Origin: Roseomonas sp.
Lineage (GTDB): Bacteria; Pseudomonadota; Alphaproteobacteria; Acetobacterales; Acetobacteraceae
NCBI GenBank assembly: GCA_031180725.1
Contig: JAPSLO010000004.1
Span: 62,001-126,000 of the forward strand
Length of the DNA stretch: 64,000 nucleotides
Direction: 5' to 3'
This document shows, one piece after another, positions 1 through 7,148 of this stretch (the first letter of the stretch is position 1; each line of letters begins with the position of its first letter). The translations under genes and the position numbers were made by a program. The notes beneath the pieces are model-generated. The model was not told the origin of the DNA. It did not search any database and was given only the letters and a program-made list of their open reading frames with translations.

Positions 1-536
1 AGGTGGAGGTGCTCGGGCTGCGGCTCGCCCGCGCGCCGCGCAACATGCTGCCGGCAGTGCGACGGCGAATCGGCGTGGTGTTCCAGGATTTCCGGCTGCT
101 GCCCTACCTCTCGGTCTTCGACAATGTGGCGCTGCCGCTCCGCCTGGCTGGCCGGCCGGAGGCCTCGCTGCGCGCCGATGTCACGGAAATACTGCGCTGG
201 GTCGGACTGGAGGCAAAGGCCGACGCCTCCCCGGCGGAACTGTCGGGCGGCGAACAGCAGCGCATCGCCATCGCCCGCGCCGTCGTGACCCGGCCCGACC
301 TGCTGGTGGCGGATGAGCCGACCGGCAACCTCGATTCGCGTCAGGCCCGCCGCCTGCTGGCGCTGCTGCGGGAGATGAACCGGCTGGGCACCACCGTGGT
401 CGTCGCCACCCATGATGAGGACCTGGTGGCCCGCTTCCCTGCCCCGGCGCTGTTCCTGCACGAGGGCCGGCTGCACGACCCCGACAATGCGCGCGGCCTG
501 CATGCCGACAGCGCGACGGATGACGACATTGGCTAG
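1..536 (+). CDS. ftsE: Cell-division ABC ATPase FtsE, 5'-truncated by the window edge
   Basis: This is the C-terminal part of FtsE, the ATPase that with FtsX controls septal peptidoglycan hydrolases at the division site. The reading frame is already open at the window edge and the Walker A region is missing, so the start lies upstream. Visible, numbering from the first complete codon at 3: Q-loop VFQDF near 28, ABC signature LSGGEQQR at 80-87, Walker B LLVADEP near 100-106, D-loop NLDS, and the switch His in ATHDED near 137. It overlaps the ftsX start by 17 bp, the usual translational coupling for this pair. The family assignment is secure from these motifs plus the FtsX neighbour. Confidence 0.93.
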   Translation, partial: VEVLGLRLARAPRNMLPAVRRRIGVVFQDFRLLPYLSVFDNVALPLRLAGRPEASLRADVTEILRWVGLEAKADASPAELSGGEQQRIAIARAVVTRPDLLVADEPTGNLDSRQARRLLALLREMNRLGTTVVVATHDEDLVARFPAPALFLHEGRLHDPDNARGLHADSATDDDIG

Positions 537-1407
537 GCGCCGCCGCTACTCGCGTGATCCGCTGGGATTGCGGCGCGCCCTGTCAGGGCCGCTGCTGCCG
601 GGGCTGGTGGCCGCCATGGCGCTGCTGGCGGCGCTGGCCGTGGCCGGGGCGCAGGGTGCGGCGGCGCTGGCGCAGCGCTGGCAGCGCGGCGCAGCCGCGG
701 CCGTGACCGTGCAACTCCCGGAGGCTGACGCCGCGCAGACGCGCCGCGCGCTGGAAGCGCTGCGCGCCATGCCCGATGTCGCCGAGGCCCGTGCCATGGA
801 CGAGGCGCGCCTGGCGGAATTGCTGCGTCCCTGGCTGGGCGGCACCGGCGGCCTCCCGCTGCCGGCGGTGATCGAGCTGCGCCTCGCCAATCCGCGCGCC
901 GATCCGGTGCTGGTGGGTGACCGTCTGGCGGCCGTGGTGCCGGGCGCACTGGTGGAGGCACATGGCCTCTGGGTGCAGCGTCTGGCGGCGCTAGCACAGA
1001 GCCTGCGATGGCTGTCCTGGGTGGTCCTGGTGCTGGTGGCCGGCGTCGCGGCCGCGGTGGTGGCGGTGGCCACCCGCGCCGGCCTCGCCGCCCGCCGTGA
1101 CGCGGTGGAGGTGTTGCACGGGCTGGGAGCGCGCGATTCCGATATCGCCGGCCGCTTCGCCAGGCGGCTCGGGCTGATGGCGGCCGGCGGCGCCCTGCTG
1201 GGCACCGCGGCGGCAGTGCCGGCGCTGGCGTTGCTGGTGGATCTGGCCTCGCCCTGGACCGGGGCGGGCGCGGGGGGATCAAGGGCGGCAGGCGGCTGGG
1301 CGGCCCTGCCATGGCCGGCGCTGGCCGCCGTACCGCCGGTCGCCTTTCTGGTCGGCTGGGCCACGGCGCAGCTCACTGTCCGCCGCTGGTTGCGGCATCT
1401 GCCTTGA
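520..1407 (+). CDS. ftsX: Cell-division ABC permease FtsX
   Basis: A 295-residue membrane subunit of the FtsEX complex. ATG 520 was chosen because it lies just inside the ftsE 3' end and gives a short basic cytoplasmic tail (ARRRRYSRD) before the first membrane helix. Four hydrophobic segments are visible: one near residues 20-45, then, after an extracytoplasmic domain of about 120 residues, three more in the C-terminal half. That is the FtsX topology. Sequence similarity between FtsX proteins is low, so the call rests largely on topology, length and linkage to ftsE. Its stop codon overlaps the TTG start of the next gene. Confidence 0.9.
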   Translation: MTTLARRRRYSRDPLGLRRALSGPLLPGLVAAMALLAALAVAGAQGAAALAQRWQRGAAAAVTVQLPEADAAQTRRALEALRAMPDVAEARAMDEARLAELLRPWLGGTGGLPLPAVIELRLANPRADPVLVGDRLAAVVPGALVEAHGLWVQRLAALAQSLRWLSWVVLVLVAGVAAAVVAVATRAGLAARRDAVEVLHGLGARDSDIAGRFARRLGLMAAGGALLGTAAAVPALALLVDLASPWTGAGAGGSRAAGGWAALPWPALAAVPPVAFLVGWATAQLTVRRWLRHLP

Positions 1408-2015
1408 AGTGGCGCCTCCGCCGCCTGGCCACTGCTCTGCTGCTGCCGCTGGCGCTGGCCGCGATAGGTGGCGTGTGGTTCCTGGCGCAGGTCGCTGCGG
1501 AACCCGAGGAGCCGCTGCGGCCCACCGATGCCATCGTGGTGCTGACCGGCGGCGCGGAGCGGGTGGAAACCGGCCTCTCCCTGCTGGAGGAAGGCGCTGC
1601 GCCCCGCCTGCTGATCTCCGGCGTCGCGCCACGGCTGGGCCTGGCGGAGCTGGCACGCACCCATGGGCGCGACGCCGCCGCCCTGGAAGGGCGCGTCACG
1701 TTGGGCCATGTCGCCACCACGACCCGCGGCAATGCCATGGAAATCGCAGCCTGGGTCCGTGCGCAGCCGCGCCCCGTGGCGTCGCTGCGCGTGGTGACAG
1801 CCGGCTACCACATGCCGCGCGCTACGCTGGAACTGCGCCGCGCCCTGCCGGGGGTGGAGCTGGTGCCCCATCCTGTGGGCCCGTCCGTGCTGCGCGACGG
1901 TGTCATGCCGCTGCCGCGTGTCGCCAGGCTGCTGGCAGGGGAATACGTGAAATATGGCGGCGCTCTGTTGGGTCTGGCCGCCCTGGTGCCGGCGCGGGAG
2001 GCCGGGCAAAGATGA
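1404..2015 (+). CDS. DUF218/YdcF-like membrane-anchored protein, TTG start
   Basis: A 203-residue protein with an N-terminal signal anchor (about residues 8-24) followed by a DUF218 domain: TDAIVVLTGG, a long central helix region and the TAGYHMPRA motif typical of ElyC/SanA/YdcF proteins, which are linked to envelope or vancomycin phenotypes. No ATG lies at a sensible place. TTG 1404 overlaps the ftsX stop in a TTGA arrangement and places the anchor at the extreme N terminus, so I take it as the start. The downstream plsC start overlaps this stop (ATGA). The biochemical activity of the family is not established. Position between ftsX and plsC suggests an envelope role. Confidence 0.85.
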   Translation: MKWRLRRLATALLLPLALAAIGGVWFLAQVAAEPEEPLRPTDAIVVLTGGAERVETGLSLLEEGAAPRLLISGVAPRLGLAELARTHGRDAAALEGRVTLGHVATTTRGNAMEIAAWVRAQPRPVASLRVVTAGYHMPRATLELRRALPGVELVPHPVGPSVLRDGVMPLPRVARLLAGEYVKYGGALLGLAALVPAREAGQR

Positions 2016-2731
2016 CTTGGCTGCGATCGCTGCTGTTCAATTTGGTTTTCTTCGTGCTGACAGCGGCGATGGCACTGCTGGCCTTGCCGCTGCTGGTCGT
2101 GCCGCGCGCCGCGCTGCGCAGCATGATGCAGTTCTGGGCGCGGCTGGTGATCCGGCTGCTGCGCCTGATCTGCGGCGTGCGGCTGGAGCTGCGCGGCATG
2201 CGGCACATCCCGCCGGGCGCGGCGGTGATCGCCGCCAAGCACCAGTCGGCTTTCGACACGATCGTCTGGCTCGCTCTGCTGCCGGACGCCGCCTATGTGC
2301 TGAAGAAGGAACTGCTCTCCATCCCGCTCTATGGCTGGCACGCCCGCAAGGCCGGGATGATCCCGGTGGACCGCGCCGGCGGCAGCAGCGCCCTGCGCGG
2401 CCTGTTGCGCGCAGCACAGGCCGCACTGGCCGCCGGCCGGCAGGTGGTGATCTTCCCCGAGGGCACACGCACCGCGCCGGGTCAGCGCGTGGCCTATCAG
2501 CCGGGCGTGGTGGCGATCGCCGGCGCCGGCGCCGCCCCGGTGATCCCGGCGGCCACGGACAGTGGCCGCATCTGGGGCCGGCGTGCCTTCCTGAAGCGGC
2601 CGGGCGTCATCCGCGTCTCGGTGCTCCCCGCCCTCCCTCCGGGCCTGCCTCGGGCGCGGCTGCTTGCGGCGCTGGAGAGCGCCATCGAGGAGGAAACCGC
2701 CCGGCTCCTGGAGGAGCCGAATTGTGGATAA
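2012..2731 (+). CDS. plsC: 1-acyl-sn-glycerol-3-phosphate acyltransferase
   Basis: A 239-residue membrane acyltransferase that would convert lysophosphatidic acid to phosphatidic acid in phospholipid synthesis. An N-terminal hydrophobic segment (about 5-30) precedes the LPLAT domain. The catalytic HX4D motif is KHQSAFD (His77-Asp82), and the acyl-acceptor site motif FPEGTR lies at 148-153, preceded by GMIPVDR. The start ATG 2012 overlaps the preceding stop by 4 bp, so it is the last gene of a four-gene unit with ftsEX. Length and motifs match the family. Confidence 0.93.
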   Translation: MTWLRSLLFNLVFFVLTAAMALLALPLLVVPRAALRSMMQFWARLVIRLLRLICGVRLELRGMRHIPPGAAVIAAKHQSAFDTIVWLALLPDAAYVLKKELLSIPLYGWHARKAGMIPVDRAGGSSALRGLLRAAQAALAAGRQVVIFPEGTRTAPGQRVAYQPGVVAIAGAGAAPVIPAATDSGRIWGRRAFLKRPGVIRVSVLPALPPGLPRARLLAALESAIEEETARLLEEPNCG

Positions 2732-2977
2732 GCTTGTGGACCGTGCCTGCGATCATGCCGGAGCGGGCACGGCCAAGTCGTTCTGAAAGCCTCATTCTGT
2801 GCGGCGCAGCATCACGGATCGTTTACGGTTCGCATTGACATCCACCAATCAAGCCACTGAATTTAAAAAGAATTTCCAAAGACCGTCATGTCGTCTCCAC
2901 CGCCCCTTTCCCGGCTGGGCGGGCCGCGCTGCTGGCCGCCGCCGGCCCCAGGCGGATGTGGAAGACGCGCAGCCGCA
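2732..2977. other. Intergenic stretch with an AT-rich core
   Basis: About 245 bp between plsC and a minus-strand hypothetical gene. Its centre (about 2815-2885) is unusually AT-rich for this genome and includes a TTGACA hexamer (2835-2840) 17 bp from TGAATT (2858-2863) on the plus strand, resembling a housekeeping promoter. No convincing plus-strand gene follows. I see no RNA gene. Confidence 0.35.
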
Positions 2978-3412
2978 TCAGGCGCGCAGGTGGAAGATCG
3001 ACACACCCCGGAAGGCCAGCACCTCGTCTTCGAGCTGCAACTGGCCGTCCCCGGGCTGGGGCCGCCCCTGGCCGTCCAGGAAGACGACCCGCGCCGCCAG
3101 CGGATCGAACAGCACACGGTGCGGCGGCGGGTCTTCCAGGAGCAGCCCGCGGCAGAACTCCTCCATGGAAACGCCGCGCAGGATCGCCAGTCCCCCCGCC
3201 CCTGCCGCCAGCTCGAAAGCCCCCTCGCCACGCGCCCAGCATGGCGCGGCGGTGGTTCTCCGGGCAGTTCGGGGCAGATGCGGCGGGATCGCCGCGATCG
3301 CTGGCGCCTCCCGGAAACTGCGCAGGGGCGCCGCGCCACGAGGAGCGAACTTGTTCCCACGTTCCGGCCAACGTCGCCCGGACCGCCAGCCTCGCCCGCC
3401 CATGAAACCCAT
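2978..3412 (-). CDS. Hypothetical protein, conserved-looking C-terminal half
   Basis: Not recognised. The frame from ATG 3412 gives 144 residues. The first 60 residues are Arg/Pro-rich and unconvincing. From about residue 63 the sequence (AFELAAGAGGLAILRG, then SMEEFCRGLLLEDPPPHRV and a final stretch rich in beta-strand-like residues) has normal composition and strong G/C third-position bias. The real protein may therefore start further in and be about 80-85 residues. There is no signal peptide, membrane segment or metal motif in the conserved-looking part. It lies 125 bp downstream of chaC on the same strand. Confidence 0.45.
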   Translation of the reverse strand: MGFMGGRGWRSGRRWPERGNKFAPRGAAPLRSFREAPAIAAIPPHLPRTARRTTAAPCWARGEGAFELAAGAGGLAILRGVSMEEFCRGLLLEDPPPHRVLFDPLAARVVFLDGQGRPQPGDGQLQLEDEVLAFRGVSIFHLRA

Positions 3413-3537
3413 CACGCAGATCCTTCGCCCGTCCTGCGGTCGGACATTGGCCGGGATGCACGGCGCGCCGTAGGTGGTGGCTCTCGATGGGCGCCTTAGG
3501 GATCGCCTATGGGCCCGGTATTCCGGGCCGTCCGGGA

Positions 3538-4179
3538 TCAGGCCGCGCGCGACGCCTCGGCGGGCAGCAGCGTGGCCACGCGTGCCAGGCCGGGATCCTT
3601 CAGCCCAAGCTCCGCCAAGTGGCTGAGCGTGTTCAGCAAGTAATCGCGGTTGCTGCCCATCCGCCCCATCCCGGCGGCGACCACCTGCGCGACCTGCTCC
3701 GCCGGCAGTTTCGGCGCATAGAGGCTGGAGGCGCGGTTCACTACGTAGGTCACGGCCGGCACCACCCTCGCGCCCTGGTCGGTCAGCCGCACCGGCACCA
3801 CCCGGCGATGATAGACCTGCTCCATGCCGTCCGGCAGCTCGCGGTCGTCCAGGTAGCGCAGTACCTCCGCGGCCTGCGGGCCGGGCACACAGAAGGCCAC
3901 GCCCTGGCAGGCGCCGCCGCGGTCCAGCCCCAGCACAAGCCCCGGCCGCTCCGGGGTGCCGCGATAATGGCGGGACCACAGGCAGAAGCTGCGGTGCCAG
4001 CCATGCAGCAGGGCGCGCTGCCGCCCCTCATGCGCAAAGCCCGGACGCCAGATCAGCGAGCCATAGGCGAAGACCCAGAGCCGGCCATCCGGCGCCAGGG
4101 GCAGGGTCTCGAGGGCGGAGGGCTGGCTGGGTTCGGTCTGCACGGGCGGGGCCGGGCGGGCTATAGGCTGCGGCGCCAT
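3538..4179 (-). CDS. chaC: ChaC-type gamma-glutamylcyclotransferase
   Basis: A 213-residue protein of the ChaC family, which cleaves glutathione to 5-oxoproline and Cys-Gly in the cytoplasm. The substrate-binding loop is VFAYGSLIWRPGF (about 37-49). The acidic residue in YLDDRE (about 110-114) is the likely catalytic Glu. The C-terminal NYLLNTLSHLAELGL helix is also typical. ATG 4179 overlaps the divergent ATG of the next gene (4178). An in-frame GTG at 4143 would shorten the N terminus by 12 residues and separate the two genes, so the start is uncertain. Confidence 0.9.
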   Translation of the reverse strand: MAPQPIARPAPPVQTEPSQPSALETLPLAPDGRLWVFAYGSLIWRPGFAHEGRQRALLHGWHRSFCLWSRHYRGTPERPGLVLGLDRGGACQGVAFCVPGPQAAEVLRYLDDRELPDGMEQVYHRRVVPVRLTDQGARVVPAVTYVVNRASSLYAPKLPAEQVAQVVAAGMGRMGSNRDYLLNTLSHLAELGLKDPGLARVATLLPAEASRAA

Positions 4180-5254
4180 GAACCGGAAGCCCCCGTCACG
4201 CCTGCCGCGCCGCCTGCTGGTCGGCGCCGCGATCCTGCTCGTGGCGCTGGGCGCCGGCCACACGCTGCTATGGCGGATGATGGCGCAGCAGCTGGAATCG
4301 GGGTGGCAGGCCTGGGTCAGCCTGCGCCGCGCCCAAGGCTGGCGGGTGGAGCACGCCCCCCCGGTGCGGGGTGGCTGGCCGCTGGCCGCGACCCTCACAC
4401 TGGACCGCGTGCGGTTGGAAGGTGGGGAAGCGACGCTGCCCGGCGGCCTCGGCTTCCAGGCGGAGCGGCTGGAACTGCGCGTCGCGATGCCGCGGCTGGA
4501 ACGGCTGGTGGTGACTCTGCCGCGTCAGCAGCGCTTGCGGTTGGGCCGCACGGAGATCCCCTTCACCGCCGACCTGCTGGTGGCGGTGCTGCCCCTGGAA
4601 CCCGGCACCCCGCCCAGCTCGGCCGACATCACGGCGGAGCGCCTGCGCATCGGTACGCCGGCCGGTGGGCTGGAGGTGCGGAGTGCGAGCCTCACACTGG
4701 AGGGCAGCGCCTCAGCCACCGAGACGGAGGCCGCGCTATCGCTGGACCTCGTCGCCCGAAGCCTGGACCTGCCGCCCCTACCGCAGGGCAGCGCGGCCGC
4801 CCGCTTCGGACGGCGAATCGAGACCCTCTCGGCTGAGCTTGTCGTCAGCGGGCCCCTGCCGCCCGGCCGCGCTCCGACCGTCCGGGCGGAAGCCTGGCGC
4901 GACGGCGGCGGTACGCTGGAAGTGAAATCCCTCGCGCTGCATTGGGGCGCGGTGACGGCCAACGCGGCTGCAACACTGGCATTGGACGAGACGCTGCAGC
5001 CGATGGGCGCCGGCACGCTGCGCCTGCAGGGCGCAGTGGAACTGCTGGACACGCTGGCTGAGGCCGATGTGATCGGCCGGCGTGCCGCCGCCGCCGCCCG
5101 TACCATGGTGCCGCTGCTGTCGCGCCCCTCGGCCGAGACCGGCGCGCCGGAGCTGGAAGTGTCGGTGACGCTGGAAGACCGCACGCTGGCGCTGGCACGG
5201 ATCCCGGTGGCACGCTTTGCGCCTCTGGCCTGGCCGGAGACGGGCTCCCGCTGA
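4178..5254 (+). CDS. DUF2125 domain-containing envelope protein
   Basis: A 358-residue protein with a basic N terminus (MNRKPPSRLPRRLL) and a signal anchor at about 13-35, followed by a long beta-rich periplasmic region. The segment just after the anchor (QQLESGWQAWVSLRRAQGW, then the GGWPLAATLTLD motif) matches the start of DUF2125 proteins, found widely in alphaproteobacteria and of unknown function. No catalytic motif is visible. Its ATG shares bases with the divergent chaC ATG, so its ribosome-binding region would lie within chaC if both starts are right. Confidence 0.8.
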   Translation: MNRKPPSRLPRRLLVGAAILLVALGAGHTLLWRMMAQQLESGWQAWVSLRRAQGWRVEHAPPVRGGWPLAATLTLDRVRLEGGEATLPGGLGFQAERLELRVAMPRLERLVVTLPRQQRLRLGRTEIPFTADLLVAVLPLEPGTPPSSADITAERLRIGTPAGGLEVRSASLTLEGSASATETEAALSLDLVARSLDLPPLPQGSAAARFGRRIETLSAELVVSGPLPPGRAPTVRAEAWRDGGGTLEVKSLALHWGAVTANAAATLALDETLQPMGAGTLRLQGAVELLDTLAEADVIGRRAAAAARTMVPLLSRPSAETGAPELEVSVTLEDRTLALARIPVARFAPLAWPETGSR

Positions 5255-5329
5255 CCCGTGAAACGCCGCGCTTGAATGGGCTGGCGGCAAGCGCACATGC
5301 TCGGACACCACGGGTAAGGGAGACGTTCG

Positions 5330-6358
5330 ATGCAACGCCGCCGCCTGCTGCTGGGCGCCGCTCTGGCCGCGCCCGCCCTGTCCCCGCTGGCCCATCTGGC
5401 TGCACGCCCGGCCAGGGCAGCCACCCTCACAGCCCCGCCGGGTTACCGCGTCACCTGGTTCGACGCCAAGGCGCCCGGCACCACCGGCCGCGTCGGCTCG
5501 CGCGACGTGACCTCGGCCGGCGACGGCACCTTCTGGTTCTGTGGGCAGCGCAACGGCACGCTCAACCGGCTGGACCCGCGCGATGGCAGCATTCGCGTGG
5601 TGAATCTGGGCCAGGGCGCAGCCCCGCACGGCGTGATCCGCGGCCCGGATGGCGCGGCCTGGGTGACGGAGGGTGGGCAGAACGCCATTGCCCGCGTCGA
5701 TCCGCGCGACCACCGCGTGCAGATCTGGAAGCTGCCGGAGCGCTTCGCCAACGCCAACCTCAACACCGGCGTCTTCGACGATCGCGGCACGCTGTGGTTC
5801 ACCGGCCAGAACGGCGTCATCGGCCGCTTCGTCCCGGCTTCCGAGCGGATGGATGTCTGGGAGGCGCCGCGCGGCCGAGGGCCCTACGGCATCACGAAGA
5901 CGCCGCAGGGCGGCGTCTGGTACGTCTCGCTGGCCGGCAACCACCTGGCGCAGATCGAGGACCTTGAGACGGCGCGCGTGCGAATCGTGGAGCCGCCGAC
6001 GCCGAACCAGGGCGCGCGCCGCGTCTGGTCCGACAGCCAGGGCCGCTTGTGGATCAGCGAATGGAACAGCGGCCAGGTCTCGATGCATGATCCGCGCGAC
6101 GGATCCTGGAAGGCCTGGAAGCTGCCGGGCGAAAGGCCGCGCGCCTATTCGGTCTGGGTCGATCCCTCGGACAAGGTCTGGCTGACGGACTTTCCCGGCA
6201 ATGTCATCCACCGCTTCGACCCGGCGACGGAGAGTTTCCTGTCCTTCCCCTCCGACCGTCCCAACGCGAATGTCCGCCAGATGGACGGCGTGGCCGGTCA
6301 AGCCTGGGGCGGGGAAAGCAACACGGACCGCATGGTGAGGATCGAGTACGGGCTTTGA
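5330..6358 (+). CDS. Vgb-like (streptogramin lyase family) secreted beta-propeller
   Basis: A 342-residue protein with a twin-arginine-like signal peptide (QRRRLLLGAALAAP, cleavage near ARPARA). Repeated propeller strands follow, of the type DGTFWFCGQ, DGAAWVTEGG, RGTLWFTGQNG, QGGVWYVSLAGN, QGRLWISEWNSG and DKVWLTDFPGN. That is the seven-bladed fold of virginiamycin B lyase and its many non-lyase relatives. The next gene, coupled by a TTGA overlap, is a c-type cytochrome, which argues for a periplasmic redox role rather than antibiotic resistance. I could not confirm the lyase catalytic residues by eye. RBS-like GGGAGA lies just before ATG 5330. Confidence 0.82.
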   Translation: MQRRRLLLGAALAAPALSPLAHLAARPARAATLTAPPGYRVTWFDAKAPGTTGRVGSRDVTSAGDGTFWFCGQRNGTLNRLDPRDGSIRVVNLGQGAAPHGVIRGPDGAAWVTEGGQNAIARVDPRDHRVQIWKLPERFANANLNTGVFDDRGTLWFTGQNGVIGRFVPASERMDVWEAPRGRGPYGITKTPQGGVWYVSLAGNHLAQIEDLETARVRIVEPPTPNQGARRVWSDSQGRLWISEWNSGQVSMHDPRDGSWKAWKLPGERPRAYSVWVDPSDKVWLTDFPGNVIHRFDPATESFLSFPSDRPNANVRQMDGVAGQAWGGESNTDRMVRIEYGL

Positions 6359-6726
6359 TCCGCGGGCTGCTGCTGGCGGCGCTGCTGGCCAGCGCCCCGG
6401 CTGCGGCGCAGGACGGGCGCTACCTCTTCGAGAACCGCTGCGCCTCCTGCCACGCCGCCGAGCCGGGCGGGCCACCGATGGCGGGGCCCAACCTGCATGG
6501 CGTGCTCGGCCGCCGCGTGGGCGGCGCGCCGGGCTTCGACTACTCGCCCGTGCTGGAGCAGGCCGGGCGCGACGGCGATCACTGGAACGCGGAGCGCCTG
6601 CTTCGCTTCCTGGAGGATCCGGAGGAGATGTATCCGGGCCTCTGGATGGGCGCGAACGGCCTGCGGGCCGAGGCGGAGCGGCGTGCCGTTGTGGAGTATC
6701 TGGAAAGCCTGCCGGCCGGGGAGTGA
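6355..6726 (+). CDS. Class I c-type cytochrome, TTG start
   Basis: A 123-residue exported monohaem cytochrome. The signal peptide covers about 1-18 (cleavage after PAAAQ). Haem is bound by CASCH (29-33), the GPNLHGVLGRRVG loop is typical of class I cytochromes, and the distal Met is probably the one in PGLWMGANG (98). The start TTG 6355 overlaps the stop of the Vgb-like gene, so the two are translationally coupled and probably work together in the periplasm. The only alternatives are internal, so TTG is favoured. The electron partner is unknown. Confidence 0.88.
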   Translation: MIRGLLLAALLASAPAAAQDGRYLFENRCASCHAAEPGGPPMAGPNLHGVLGRRVGGAPGFDYSPVLEQAGRDGDHWNAERLLRFLEDPEEMYPGLWMGANGLRAEAERRAVVEYLESLPAGE

Positions 6727-6801
6727 CGACGGCCCTGCCTGGAAACACTCCCGAGTTGAACGGCAGCGGCGCGGGCTGGAGGCCGTGTCACAGGCATGCA
6801 T

Positions 6802-7137
6802 TCAGCCAGCCGATGGCTGGACCTGCGCCCTGACCCAGTCAAGGAATTCCGCATCGCCCGCAGCCGCCGGCACGGCGAGGATGCAGGGCAGTTCATAGCT
6901 GTGCAGGGCGCGGATGCGGGTGCGGAGCGCCTCGAAGCGCCCGGCCGTGGTCTTGGCAAGGAAGGCGGCCTCCTCGCCCTCCTCGATCCTGCCCTGCCAT
7001 CGATAAACGGCAGTGTGGCCCGGCAGGAGGTTCACGCAGGCCGCAAGACCCTCCTCCACCAAGGCGCGCCCGATCCGCCGTGCCTCGGCCTGGTCGGCAG
7101 CGGTGACATAGACCCAGAGAACGGCGTCTTCGGACAT
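6802..7137 (-). CDS. cutA: Divalent-cation tolerance protein CutA
   Basis: A 111-residue protein matching the short ferredoxin-like CutA family: VLWVYVTAADQAEARRIGRALVEEGLAACVNLLPG at the N terminus, the VYRWQGRIEE strand, KTTAGRFEALRTRIRALHSYELPCILAVP in the middle and a short C-terminal helix. CutA trimers are associated with copper tolerance, though the molecular role is unsettled. It is the last gene of the minus-strand cytochrome oxidase cluster, 11 bp after the M32 carboxypeptidase stop, and converges on the cytochrome c gene. Confidence 0.93.
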   Translation of the reverse strand: MSEDAVLWVYVTAADQAEARRIGRALVEEGLAACVNLLPGHTAVYRWQGRIEEGEEAAFLAKTTAGRFEALRTRIRALHSYELPCILAVPAAAGDAEFLDWVRAQVQPSAG

Positions 7138-7148
7138 CTTGCTCCCCG

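Noticed and set aside
5330-6358. Reading the Vgb-like gene as a streptogramin resistance gene
   Set aside because: Similarity is to the propeller fold in general. It is exported and coupled to a cytochrome, unlike cytoplasmic resistance lyases.
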